Shown: positions 23,801-35,485 of the stretch, piece by piece | Layout of the letters: every line of letters begins with the position of its first letter | Position numbering within the stretch: the stretch's first letter is position 1 | From: Sclerotiophoma versabilis | Lineage: Eukaryota; Ascomycota; Dothideomycetes; Pleosporales; Didymellaceae | Length of the DNA: 64,000 nucleotides | Assembly (NCBI GenBank): GCA_012274445.1 | Contig: JAAROD010000033.1 | Span: 248,001 to 312,000, forward strand | Direction: 5' to 3' | Notes under the pieces: model-generated | Seen by the model: only the letters and a program-made list of their open reading frames with translations | Databases searched by the model: none | What the model was told of the DNA's origin: nothing | Position numbers and translations under genes: made by a program

Positions 23801-24694
23801 CACCTACGTCCCTATATCACCAAGCTTTGACACCCGTATCTTCTCCTGTGAAGTTCGCCGACGTACAAAGCATTTGATAGCAGATTGTTAGCCGAATGAG
23901 GACATGACTGCACAATCTTGTTTCATAGGGCTGAGGTTGCTTCAACACTGCAAAAGAGAGTGGGGCACTGTAGCTCTGTCGTGGAGGTAATCGAAAAACT
24001 GGCCAATGAGCTGATGGAGGTAAGACGAGTTGCGGTGCTAGGAGTGCATTTGCTACTCTTTATGTTCATTTTCTTTGCACGGCTTACTAGGTGTGAACTC
24101 AGCGTTGAGTATATATGGACGAAGATCCGAGTGTAGATATGCCACAGTATCGATATTTGGTGCTGCACATCTATACCTGGTCTAAGTGACGAAAGTTGTT
24201 CTTTAACAGACCTCTTACTATACAAGCTGGGCCATCCACCACGACTTTGTCAGGGCCACTGTAATGCAAAGTCTGCACAAATCATATGAATATGGAAGTT
24301 CATCTTGGGCTGACCTTAGTTGCTGTTAGCTTTCAAGGTCGCATTGAGTCAATTGTCATCAACATGTAGGTTCCGCATCCCACCACCGTCTGGGGCGCAG
24401 CACGTCGTGATGAGTTCTTGCCTTTCCGATACACCATTCCAAATCTCGTCTTCAACCATTCAGTCAATCACGACAAAGCGAGGAGCGACCCTATCAAACA
24501 AGAGCTCGTGTATGCTCATGCTGCTCCGCCATCAACATGCCACAAAGTATAGCAATATCAGGTGCACAGAGTCAATTTACCAACTCTGAACAACCCCAAA
24601 AGCACAAGGCTAAGGGTACTATTCGAGAAAGAGCTCTGACGTGATGAACACAAGATGAAACGATGATACAGACAACAAAATCGACCTGGGGGTT
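20876..24694. other. 3.8-kb gene-poor interval
   Basis: Frames on both strands are short and motif-free; the longest (170 codons near 21331-21843) is Arg/Ser/Pro-rich with many cysteines and looks like GC-rich non-coding DNA. I see no RNA gene or repeat worth calling. Confidence 0.45.
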
Positions 24695-25036
24695 TTGACG
24701 ATGATTCGCATTTTTATGCAATCCCTTGAGCTCGCGAAGACATTGACCGTCATCGAAGACGATCAAAACGCCATTGCAGCGTACCAAGCGACCAACCCGG
24801 GAACAACCCCAGGAATTGTTAAAGCTGAGCTAGAGCTGATTGGGGCTCTGCCGCAGAACGCCATGGTAGAAGCTCATGTTACAGGCATTTGTGGTGGGTG
24901 CAGTGTACGATGGAAAAGGATGATCGGTGACTGCTGGATATGCAGACAATGCGCTGTTGTCTGGTTCTGTGTGAAATGTGGAAAAAGAGCTTCGAGAAAA
25001 CAGGTTTCCACCGACCCTTTGCAACATGACTCTTGA
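24695..25036 (+). pseudogene. Remnant ending in a Cys-rich zinc-knuckle tail
   Basis: A 113-residue frame ends with the pattern CGGCSVRW, then CWICRQC, then FCVKC. This C-x2-C, C-x2-C-x2-C and C-x2-C arrangement with a Trp after the first pair resembles the short zinc-knuckle tail found at the C-terminus of large fungal TPR and nucleoside-phosphorylase-like (NLR-type) proteins. The upstream 70 residues are helical but no repeat or NTPase motif precedes it within about 1.5 kb, so it is probably the leftover 3' end of a decayed gene. It could also be a genuine small zinc protein. Confidence 0.35.
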
Positions 25037-25260
25037 TAAGCTCTTTGTTCCATAGCTACGACCGGAATCCTGGCGAGGCAACAAAGTCCACGCCTGGCTT
25101 TGGGAGAGAATGAATCACGTGTAGCAGGTTGAGGGGGGTTTCCAAAAAAATTCCAAAAGGAACATACATACAAGTGTGACGATGGATACCGTGGAAGAGT
25201 GATTGTCATGTTGATATTTGATAGCAGGTATGGATCAAGGTAACGATTGAGGTTGTTGTT

Positions 25261-26307
25261 TCAAAAGTTCGCACGCCACGTCCTCTCACACTCCACATCA
25301 ACTTGTTCTCTTTCGATCAAAGCCTTGATACTCCTCACAGCAAGCGTTCTTTGAAATTCCCTGTCGACTGCGTAATCCCACCCACCTTTCTCCGCCAGCA
25401 AAGCTTTGAACTCCAGCTCCTCGGCTTCACTACGCTTGTCCGCGATGCTGCTGAATTGAGACCCATAGTAACGCAGAACCAACCTCTTCAGCCCCTTGAA
25501 AGCCCTGAGTTCCTCCACGCAGCTTTGGTCGGGCTCCTCGATTTTCAAAAAACCATGCAAGCTGCACCGCCGGTACAGCAGGGCATTCACCAGCGGCCAG
25601 TAGATGGTGCGGATAGCTGAGATCTCAGGCTCGGTCAGAGACTGGATGAAGGCGCGTATGGCCCTGCTGTAATTGTAGTTTGTGTCTGTGAATGCAAAAG
25701 TATTGAGCTCGTACACGAGGAGTTGGATGTCTGCGCGTGTCTGTCTGCACACACTAGGCAAGCTGAAGAGACCATGGACGCTGAAGCAGCGCTTTCGTTT
25801 TACCAGCCCGGATGAGCTCGGTGGCTCTGATGGGCTTGTTCGCCTTCGTCTACCGCTGGGCATTACGCACACGGCTGGGCCCGAGTATCCCGATGAGCGC
25901 GTTGGCGTGGTTTGAGTCCTCTCCCTGTACTGCTCGTCATGCTTGGATTCGATTCGATATATGAGCTCATGGTCAATGGGATTGGTGCTGTAGGTGCGAA
26001 AGTATTGCGTGCCTTGGGATGTCTGGACAATGGGGAGACTGAGGACCTCAATAGTGTGGCCTCCGATGTCGGTGTAGGCGTAAATTTGCAAGCGGATCTC
26101 AGTAGGGAGGCGCAGAAAGTGACATGTCGGTGGCTCCTTTGATTCCCTACATTAGCGTTAGCGTGGTGGGTAATCTTGAATGTTGATGGCCCCTCACGGT
26201 GTGACGGTTGATGGTGGTTCAGGGGCGCGCTCCGGCGTCACCGCACCTTCCTCCAGCGATTCACGACCACTATCACCGAGCGTTAAGCTGCGAAGTTTCT
26301 CCCACAT
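25261..26307 (-). CDS. DUF7730/F-box-like fungal protein
   Basis: Two exons, 26307-26198 and 26146-25261, give 331 residues. The protein starts MWEKLRSLTLGDSGRE, and the spliced junction leads into FLRLPTEIRLQIYAYT, the signature opening of the many fungal F-box-like/DUF7730 proteins. A polar, Arg/Ser-rich insert (about 85-115) is followed by LPSVCRQTRADIQLLVYELN and a C-terminal helical region. The intron is 51 bp with GTGAGG donor, GCTAAT branch and TGTAG acceptor. No ATG precedes the LPTEIR block in the second exon, so the first exon is required. The family is large and mostly uncharacterised; a role as substrate adaptor for ubiquitin ligases is possible for true F-box members but not shown here. 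Confidence 0.78.
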
Positions 26308-26733
26308 TACCACAAACACAATCACAGTCTTTCTCAGCCTCCCAAGAGGAACGTATATCCGGAGCAACAAATACCGTGATGTCGCTGCCTAAGTGCGTCA
26401 TGTGGTGATGAGATGTGTTTCGCTTCTAAAGTTAGGCAACCACATCTAACCGCAGATCAATCAAACTCAAGCAGAAGCCACTAGGTTGTGAGGGGTTCGA
26501 CTTTTTTATGTTACATGTGGTTACTACCGGGACGGTTGATGTACGCTGATATCAATGCAGCAATATATTCCCGCAGCTTCATCTCGTACATTGTCTAGTC
26601 ATCGCCTCCACGTAAACGATATCACAAAACCCACTACTGCAACGGCTAAATTTTGCGTGTCGAAATGGGACAATGTCTGGTGGAATACTCTCGTCCACGA
26701 TCCAGCAGATCACATCGCATTAAAGATGTTGTA

Positions 26734-26784
26734 TTAACAATATCATATCGTGTTAACAACATCACATCGTGTTAACAACATCGT
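26734..26784. repeat. 19-bp tandem repeat, about 2.7 units
   Basis: Units of TTAACAAYATCAYATCGTG follow one another at 26734, 26753 and 26772 (last one truncated). Each unit contains GTTAAC-like half-palindromes at the junctions. Confidence 0.85.
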
Positions 26785-26924
26785 AATCCCAACAATGCAT
26801 AATAAACAGGACAAGGGGTTGACATGACATAAACACACTAACCGATGGAGGGATATCTGTCCATCTATCTGGATAATATGTAAGACTGTTCTGTCTATCT
26901 ATATTACGTATCTCATGTGTCTGT

Positions 26925-29900
26925 TCACCGCGCGCTGCGAACCCAGCCGACAACGCCGACGCTGTATCCGACGAGGCCGCCGACGCGGTCGCGTTCGCGC
27001 TTAGATTCGTCCTGCCATGTGCGTAGCAGCTGCACGAGGTGCTCGTCGCGCACGACGACGTCGCCGTGCAGGCGCAGAAACACGCTCATCCACGCCTGGA
27101 CGAGCTCGTAGTCGCGCCTCTCCTTGAGTCGCGCGGTGAGGGCGGAGATGAAGGTGGTGAGCTCCGAGTACGGGGCGGTGGTGTCGAGTGTGCGGATAGC
27201 AATGTCGGCCGCGCTGGGTGGCAGGCTGGAGAGGTATTCGAGCAGGGGCGTGTGTTGGCCTGTCTGTTCGGCATTTGCGAGCAGTCTTGTGAATTCGCTT
27301 GTCGATGTTGCGGCTGATGACCGCGATGCTAGCGCACTGCTGCTGATCCTGCTGCCAGCCTCGCCGTCGTCAAGCGGCTTCAGCGCATCGCTCTTCTCGC
27401 CCACGGCGGGCAGGAAGAACGGCGCGTGCTCGGGCGCTTTGGGTGCTTCCTTGGGCTTGTTCCTTGCGCGGATGACGTCGAGGTGTAGCAGGGTCTGCCA
27501 CCTACTCTTCGGCACCAGGCTGAGCGTTGTAATCTTCTCGCTCAACTGGTCCATGACCGGAACAGCTGTGACGTCCTCCTCTTCCTCCTCGCCCTCTTCT
27601 TCCGCCAGCGCGACAATGTTCTCGCCGCCCTCGCCGGATGCGGTTGGCGCAGACACGGAAGCGACGTCCGTCTCAGAAATTTGTCTCGTGGGGACATGGG
27701 TGAAGAGGGTGCGGTTCGTGAAGATGTGCACGCCCACCTCGCCTTCAAGACCGGTGGCGAGGAAATCGCCAGCGGGCGAGAACGCAACGGTGTTGATGGG
27801 TTTCGGCAGACGCATGGCGTCGATTAGGTGGCCTGTTGGGAGATCCCAGACGCGGACTGTAGAGTCGGAGGATGCGGAGATGATCCAGCGACCATCACTA
27901 GAGAAAGTGTAGTCGATGGTCTTGATCGGGGTGGAGGTGCGCGTGGCCCAGAGCTCACGGACGAGCTTGCGGGTGGTAATGTCGAGGATGCGCAGCGAGC
28001 CGTCGTCGCAGGAGAGGGCAATGAGATCGGAGTTGGGATGGTAGCGGAGCGAGAGGATCTTGACCATGGGATACCAGTCGATTTCGTGGAGGAGCGTGCC
28101 GGTGGCGAAGCTCCAGAACTTGATCTTGCCGTCGTCAGAGCAAGAGATGACGGTCCTGTTGAGGTTGTCGATGGCGAGGCCAGTTACAGCTCCCTTGTGC
28201 TTGCCCTCGCCCTTTGCAAAGGTCCTTGGTGCGTCGGTCTCAAAGCCGGTCGACTCTTCAAGCTGCAGCTGGTGCAACTTGTACTTCTTCGCTTCGGCTG
28301 GAGTCAGGCGGGCTGGGAATCGGCGTCGGTGCTGCCCGGACTGCAGGTTGTACATGTCGATGGAGCCAGCAGCGGACCCGATAAGAGCAAAGGTACCGCA
28401 TGGTGAGATGGCAACGCTCTTGACCGCCGTGCCGTCGCCAGTATCAAAGGCCCACCTTCCTGCCTTCTTGCGGCCCCAGAACCAGGTCCTGGCGGTCTTG
28501 TCGCCGTGGCCAGTGACAATGCTTTCCCACCCGGTCATGTTGACCTCGGTGGCCTTCTTGGAGTCTCCCTTGACCTTGGACGAGTTGTTCCAGATGCCAG
28601 TTACACCTGGCATGGTGCCCATGCCACCGTCGCGGTTGAGGGAGCATGCCATGCAGGTGATTGCCGGAGCCTTCAGATCTTCCAGCTTGGCGTGGTGTTT
28701 TGACGTGTCTGAGCTACCATGCAGCAAACCCATCTTCTTGGCCTTTTTTTGAATCGCACCCTGGCTGAGCTCCGTGCTCTGGCCGTCTCGTCGCAGACTC
28801 CAGCCCCAGAGACTGCGGTCCTTGCTTGCACTGAGCAGCCACTTGCCGGTGTCGTCAGAGCCGTCCGAGTTGGAGGGGAGGAAGCGCAGTGTCGAGACAG
28901 GCGCAGCGTGTCCACCGCGCTGGTGCAGGATTCGTGGCACAGGGGAGAAGGGAGTCTCGTCGAAGATCCAGCTCTTCAGTGTGTTGTCGAGACCGCTTGA
29001 CACGATAACCGCCTGACCAGGCAGGAACTCAATCTTGCTGATGCCGCCGCCGACACCGCCGCTTGCGGAGGGAGGAGGGCCGTGAGCGCCGCGCAGGGTA
29101 GCCATCTTGCGGCCGCCCTTGTTCAGGTCCCAGAAGGTGATGTCTCCGCTCTCATGGCTGGCAGTTGCCATGACACCATCGTCACGGCCATCCTCGCCGG
29201 CGCCCAGACCATCCGTCCTGAAAGAGATGGAAGTCACGGCGGGTTTCTGCGAGCCGCCTGTGTTGAGTCGCAAAGCCTCCTTGTCGGCACGAATATCGTG
29301 GATGGTGAGCGGACCCGACTGGTATGCAATGGCGAGGAGCGAGAGGGCGGGGGTTGGCTGCAGGGCAGTAACAGCACCGAAATCGGCGGCCGGGGGGAGC
29401 AGGGTGTAGAGCAGCTTGCCTGTGCTGACGTTCCAGATCTCGACGGAGCCGTCTTGCCTGCCCACGAAGATCTTGTTCAGGTAGGTGGGCATGTTGGTGA
29501 CGCAGCCGGACAGGGCGCTCGACGAGGCGCCCTGCAGGGTGGTGTAGTGCTCCAGCGTGGCCGTCTTCCAGACCTCGAGCTTGGTGGAACCGCAGCCGAC
29601 AATCCACTCTCCCATGACCAGCAGGCGCGTGATGTTCTCGATGCCGCCCAGCGGCAGCTCCAGCTCGGCCACCTTCTTTCCGCGCTGGAACAGCCAGACG
29701 CCGCGGTCAACAGCGGGACCAGGACCGCCCCATGCTGCAAAGACAAGCTTCTTCCATGCTAGCGTCGCGGTGATGTCCTCTGGGGTCTGCGGGCGGGTGA
29801 TGAAGACGAGGTTCAGTCCGCGCTTGAGGTCGTAGGTCTGCAGCGAGCGTCCGACGGAGGTGGTGATCTGGAAGGTTGTCTTGCCGAGAGGGAGCGAGGT

Positions 29901-30118
29901 GAAGGGGACGGCGGTGGGCGAGACCAGGCCGACAGTCTGGAGGTAGTCAGCGAGGTGGTTGCATGCTGCCGTGGGAGGCGTGAGCTCACTCTGAAGGGCG
30001 CAAAGATTTTGGACTGGCGCACGGCCGGCGCAGAGCTCTCGTTGCCGTCAGCCTGCACTTTCTGGCGCTTGGGGACTGGGCCAGCGGCTGGTGGGTTCTG
30101 GGATTCCGGGCCCGCCAT
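26925..30118 (-). CDS. UTP21: U3 snoRNP protein Utp21 (WDR36)
   Basis: Two exons, 30118-29990 and 29936-26925, give 1046 residues. Utp21 belongs to the UTP-B part of the small-subunit processome and acts in the nucleolus in 18S rRNA maturation. Two WD40 propellers occupy about residues 60-720, with clear repeat ends such as KLEVWK, GSVEIWNV, GDITFWDLN, GKIKFWSF, GSLRILD and STVRVWDLP. An acidic linker (EEEGEEEEEDV) follows, then the Utp21-specific C-terminal domain (SRWQTLLHLDVIRARNKP, helical end). Length is in the family range. The first exon supplies MAGPESQNPPAAGP and a basic stretch; the intron (GTGAGC, CTGACTAC branch, TCCAG) joins KIFAPFR to TVGLVSPTAVPF. The gene is divergent to the PPIP5K gene. 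Confidence 0.93.
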
Positions 30119-30223
30119 GGTCAGCAATTGCGTGGGTGGGGAGTGGGCGGGTGAATGGCGCGCTGCGATGAGGCGCGAGCTCAAAAAAGTTCGGCGGGAC
30201 GTTGGGTTGATCAGGGCAGGGCA

Positions 30224-30297
30224 GATTAGATTAGATCGAATGAGATGAGATGAGATGAGATGAGGTGAGATTAGATTAGATTAGATTAGATTAGATC
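30224..30297. repeat. Pentanucleotide microsatellite (TGAGA)n/(TTAGA)n
   Basis: Directly read runs of TGAGA followed by TTAGA repeats, about 74 bp, with minor interruptions. Confidence 0.9.
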
Positions 30298-30701
30298 AGC
30301 TGGGTCGACCAAGCTAGACCGGACGGGCTGGTCGGGCGAGACTAGACGGGGCCCCACTCGATCCACGGCAGGGGCCGGCGGTGTGTGACGGCCGTGGGGT
30401 GCATGGTCTGGACGGAGGTGGAATGCAAGGCTTCGTCGGGCAGCCGACTGGAGCTGTGGCGGCGCGCTGTGTCGACGTCGACGAGCGGCGCCGCGCATGT
30501 GCAGCGGCGCGCCCAATGGCAGGCTGCACCGTGGCGAGGCTGGCGCTGCGGCGTGCCCTGTCCGTGTGCGAGGGCGGCGTCGACGTCGAGGGCCGCAGAG
30601 CGCCTCACGGCCCTGTCCCGGCGGCGGACGCACTGTGGCTGCTGTCGTAGGGAGAGGCGTCATGGCACGGGAGGTGGCAGGGCGCTCGCGTGGAGAGGGC
30701 G

Positions 30702-30737
30702 CTGCCTGCGCTGCCTGCGCTGCCTGCACTGCCTGCG
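30702..30737. repeat. 9-bp repeat, four units
   Basis: Four units of CTGCCTGCR follow one another directly, upstream of the PPIP5K start codon. Confidence 0.85.
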
Positions 30738-30793
30738 CCAGCCCGCTGCCCCCCCAGCGCCGCAGTGCCCCCAGCGACCCCGCGGGCGTCGCC

Positions 30794-31556
30794 ATGGCCT
30801 CGCATCTGCCGCCGCTGTCGCGCACCACGTCGACCGAGAGCACGCCGTCGGCGCTCAGCACCAGCACCGGCACCGGCACGGCATCATGGCAGCCCTCCAG
30901 CGGCAGCAAGGCGCGCGCCAGCGAGCCCCAGACGGGCACAGAGAGCATCGAGGTCAAGCTGAGCCCGCTCGGGACGGCCGCGCTCGCGCCCCTGCGGCCG
31001 CCTGGCCTGACTGCGCGGCGGGCGTCGCGGGCGTCGGACAGCCTCAAGGACTACTTCGACAGGACCAGCGCGAGCGCGGCGGGGTCGGCCGTCGACGAGG
31101 ACAGAGACGTCGACGCGACCCCCCTAGCGGGCGCGCGCTACCCGTCGTCCTGGCCGGAGCCCACAGCGAGGTCTGACGTCGAGGGCGCGGAAAATCGGCT
31201 CTCCTTCTCCTCGCTGTACAGCATAGGCTCCGCCATCTACGCCAACACCCGCCGCCACTCGAGGAGCGGCCGCAGCTCAGCCGTGGGCAGCGAACCAGAC
31301 GGTCAGTCCGCACCGCGCCGTCGCCGCCCTCAGCGCGCGCCTGCTCCCTCCTGGCCCTGCTGACCCTCACAGCGAAAATGTCCGAGCCCGCGCCACACAG
31401 CACCAGCACCGGCACCACCGCGACCTCGTCGCTGTCCGTCACCACCCACAGCCAGCATGGCTCCCTGGGCCCGAAGCCCTCGCCCACCCAGCTGCTCTTC
31501 CCCCACGACCAGCCCGCCGCCCAGCACCCGCCGCCGCCCAACCCCGTCGCCTCGCC

Positions 31557-31587
<31 letters not shown>

Positions 31588-34500
31588 TCGCCCCAGCCCG
31601 CAAACGCCCAGGCACCGCCGCCGCGCCGCTCGCGCAGCCGCACCACCCACCGCCGCGTCAGCGGGAGCACCGCCGCCAGCAGCAGCCCCGCCAGCATCGG
31701 CATGCGCGAGCCCAAGAAGCCCATGAAGGGCACCATCGGCGTCTGCGCCCTCGAGTCCAAGGCCCGCAGCAAGCCCGCCCGCAACATCTTCGGCAAGCTC
31801 GTCGACGACTTCGACGTCAAGATCTTCGGCGACAAGATCATCCTCGACGAGGACGTCGAGAACTGGCCCGTCTGCGACTTCCTCATCTCCTTCTTCTCCG
31901 ACGGCTTCCCCCTCGACAAGGCCATTGCCTACGTGCGCCTGCGCAAGCCCTTCTGCGTGAACGACCTGCCCATGCAGCAGGTCCTGTGGGACCGCCGCCT
32001 GTGCCTCTCCATCCTCGACAAGCTGAACGTCCCCACCCCGAAGCGCATCGAAGTCAACCGAGACGGCGGCCCCCGTCTGCCTTCGGCCGAATTCGCCAAG
32101 CAGCTGCACGAACGGACGGGAGTCAGTCTTGTGGGCGCCAGCGATGGCACCGGTGGAGGCCTCCAGCCGCCGAAGAAGATCGAGCTGATCGACGACGGCG
32201 ACACCATCTTCGTCGACGGCCAGACCCTGACCAAGCCGTTCGTCGAGAAGCCAGTCAGTGGCGAGGACCACAACATCCACATCTACTTCCACAGCAAGGA
32301 CGGCGGCGGCGGCCGGAGACTGTTCAGGAAGATCAACAACAAGAGCTCCGAGAAGGACGACAGCCTCCTCACCCCCCGCTCCATCACCGAGCCCGACTCC
32401 AGCTACATCTACGAGCAGTTCTTGCAAGTTGAAAACGCCGAAGATGTCAAGGCCTACACCGTTGGGCCCCATTTCTGCCATGCAGAGACGAGAAAGTCGC
32501 CAGTCGTAGATGGCCTTGTCAAGCGCAACCCGAGCGGTAAAGAAGTTCGCTATGTGACCAAGCTCAGCGACGCTGAAGCAGCCATGGCCTCCAGAATCTC
32601 AGAAGGCTTCGGCCAGCGGGTATGCGGTTTCGACTTGCTGCGCGCCGGCGATAAGAGCTACGTTATCGACGTCAACGGATGGAGCTTCGTAAAAGACAAC
32701 GGCGACTACTACGACAAGGCAGCAAACATCCTCAGGGACATGTTCCTGAACGAAATCTCACGCAAGCAACGCAAAGATGCCGCCCAGAACGCTGCCATCG
32801 ACGCACAGGGCGGATCAGACAAGAACGATTCAAGGAAGAGCGTGTCCAGCCACCGCCAGGCACTGAAGGGGTTGTTCAAGAGTCCTAGTATGTCAAGAAT
32901 GGGGGATCACCACCGCCACTCCCACCACCACTTCCCCCATATGCGCCAGGCTAGCACCATGCCTTCTTCCCCTGAGACCTCGCTAAGTACCACTCCTATT
33001 GCAGCTAGTCCCAGTCTCGAAAAGTCCGATCCCACGGCCGTCTTCAGCCCACCAACAGCTGGTAACATACCGCCGCCACCCGCCTCCGAGCCGGATCTCT
33101 TGCCTCCACCCGCCATCCGTGACGATGAACACGTCCTCGAGCCGGAGAGATCGCAATCCGAAGACAACCAAATCCCTGTGCCCCCGCCAGCATCGAAAGC
33201 ACAGTGGAAGCTCAAGGGTGTTGTCTCTGTAATCCGACACGCTGACCGTACACCAAAGCAGAAGTTCAAATACACCTTCCACGCCCAGCCCTTTGTCGAC
33301 TTGCTCAAAGGACATCAGGCTGAGGTGCTGTTGATCGGCGAGCCGGCCCTGCAGAGTGTCAGCGATGCAGTCAAGGTCGCCTTGGACGAGAAGCTGGAGG
33401 ATCCGAAGAAGCTCCGCGAGTTGCAGCTATATCTCCAGAAAAAGGGCCCGTGGCCCGGTACCAAGGTGCAGATCAAGCCCATGTTCCGTAAGAGGAGGAA
33501 GGACGAACTGCTGCCAGGCGAGACACTACCCGAGGAATCGCCTGAGAGGCAGAGGCAGGGCTCAACATCTAGCGTTGTCCGCGACGCAGGCAACGAAAGC
33601 AGCAACGAGAACGATCCCGAACGTCTGAAGAACAGGAGCGATTCGATGTCTGGCGTCACTCTATCCCGAATCACTGCCCAAGACAACAACATGGTGCTCG
33701 ACAAGCTGCAGCTGATCATCAAGTGGGGCGGAGAGCCTACTCACTCAGCGCGTCATCAAACTCAAGACATGGGAGCCAACCTGCGCAACGATCTGCTTCT
33801 CATGAACCGTGATGTCCTCGACGAAGTACACATCTTCAGCAGCTCAGAGCGCAGAGTCACAACCAGTGCGCAGATCTTCGGGGCGTCCTTCCTCGAGAAA
33901 GATCAGTACCCCGCAGAGCAGATTCACGTTCGCAAGGACCTTTTGGATGACTCAAACGCCGCAAAGGATGTCATGGACAAGGTCAAGAAGAGACTCAAGA
34001 CACTACTCCGCGCTGGCGACAAGGCACCGCCCCAGTTTGCATGGCCGAAGGACGTTGCAGAACCTTACATCGTCGTTCGACAGGTTGTGGCTCTCATCAA
34101 GTTCCATCAGCGTGTGATGAATCATAACTTCAAGAAGATCGAGTCCGAAGCCATCTCATCTCTCAACGCGATCAACTCGCCACCATCCGCCGACGGCACT
34201 CCCGGACAGTCGAAATACACAAACGTCAATCACATCCAGTCACGATGGTGCTGCAACGAGGGCCCGGAACTATTCAAAGAGCGCTGGGAGAAGCTCTTCA
34301 AGGAATTCAAGGATGCCGATAAGGTCGATCCTAGTAAGATCTCTGAGCTCTACGACACTATGAAGTTCGACGCGCTCCACAACCGGCCGTTCCTCGAGTG
34401 GGTCTTCACTCCCGACGACACCTTCATCGACGAGGATGCGGTCGTGGACGGCTCTAAACAGAAGACGCCAGAGGAACCATCAATGCCTGATGCGAAGCCA

Positions 34501-35485
34501 GAGGCAAAGGAGGGTAGCGCCGAGAAGCCCCACGAGCGTGGCAGTATCGCCCGCCGTATGGGCTTCAGGCGACCCTCTGAGATCGCTATGAAACCTGCTG
34601 TCCCGCCTTCCTACGTCAACGAGTCGTACTTCAAGCTCTACACAGGCATGGGCAATGCTGCATCCAAGGCGCAGATGGACGCTCGCTTGGTCAAGCTGCG
34701 CGAGATGTACCACCTCTGCAAGGTCCTCTTTGACTATATCGGTCCGCAAGAGTACGGCATTGAGTCGGAGGAGAAGCTCGAGATTGGTCTGCTAACCTCG
34801 CTGCCCTTGCTCAAGGAGATTGTGGGAGATCTCGAAGAATTGCAGGCAAGCGATACACCAAAATGCTTCTTCTACTTCACCAAGGAATCGCACATCTACA
34901 CGCTTCTCAACTGCATTCTTGAGGGCGGCATCAAGACCAAGATTGAGCGCAACGCTATTCCCGAACTCGACTACCTCTCGCAAATCAACTTTGAGCTGTA
35001 CGAGTCCGAGAACGGAAGCACAGACGACGCACCCCACACATTCAACTACAGCATTCGCATTACGCTGTCGCCTGGCTGCCACGCCTTCGCCCCGCTGGAT
35101 GTGCAGCTCGACTCCCGCCACATGATCGGTTTTTCACCCCGCCGCAGTCTCACTGCGCATCAGGATTGGAAGGAAGTTTTGGAGACGCTAAGGGCGAAGT
35201 TCCACACGTATGCCCAGTCTTTCGTCCGGGATGTTTTCAGCCGTTCGAGTGCTAACCCTACGCAGTGTCAAGCTCCCCAAATCATTCGTCGCCATCGATC
35301 TCTCTGAAAAGGAGGCTTTCGAGCGCCGCAGCAACGGCAACGGCAACGGCCACAAGAAAGAAATCCTCGAGCCCGACGCCGCTGAGCGTGGCAGGAGCGA
35401 AGAGCGCAGGGAGTCAGCCAACGCCGGTGCGAGCGCAGACGTTCCGCCTGTGTCCGAGCTGCCCTCGCCTGTATTGAATGGTTAG
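30794..35485 (+). CDS. VIP1: Inositol hexakisphosphate/diphosphoinositol kinase (Vip1/Asp1, PPIP5K)
   Basis: Three exons, 30794-31301, 31373-35207 and 35266-35485, give 1520 residues. The enzyme makes inositol pyrophosphates (1-InsP7/InsP8) in the cytosol. A long Ser/Ala/Pro-rich N-terminus, including a (GCC)n-encoded poly-Ala run, precedes the PPIP5K N-domain and ATP-grasp kinase (about 275-640; GTIGVCALESKARSKP, then IFGDKIILDED, later YVIDVNGWSFVKDNGDYYD). The C-terminal half is the histidine-acid-phosphatase-like domain, with VVSVIRHADRTPKQKFK at about 785-800, so the phosphatase RHxxRTP-type motif is intact. Intron 1 has a GTCAGT donor. The last intron (GTATGC, GCTAACC branch, CGCAG) replaces a wrong tail by HTVKLPKSFVAIDLSEK and an acidic C-terminus. 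The start is the Kozak-like ATG at 30794; in-frame ATGs further upstream give low-complexity residues. Confidence 0.9.

Larger units (their letters stand above)
30119..30793. promoter_or_regulatory. Shared divergent promoter region, UTP21 / PPIP5K, with simple repeats
   Basis: 675 bp separate the two ATGs. It holds a pentanucleotide tract at about 30224-30297 and four CTGCCTGCR units at 30702-30737. The part next to 30794 is very GC-rich, so the PPIP5K 5' UTR may be long. Confidence 0.45.

Noticed and set aside
30497..30793. N-terminal extension of the PPIP5K from upstream in-frame ATGs
   Set aside because: Would encode low-complexity Arg/Gly/Ala/Cys residues partly from the 9-bp repeat; the ATG at 30794 has better context.
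31330..32481. 383-codon frame opposite the PPIP5K coding region
   Set aside because: Shadow of GC-rich codons; the plus strand carries the clear ATP-grasp kinase.
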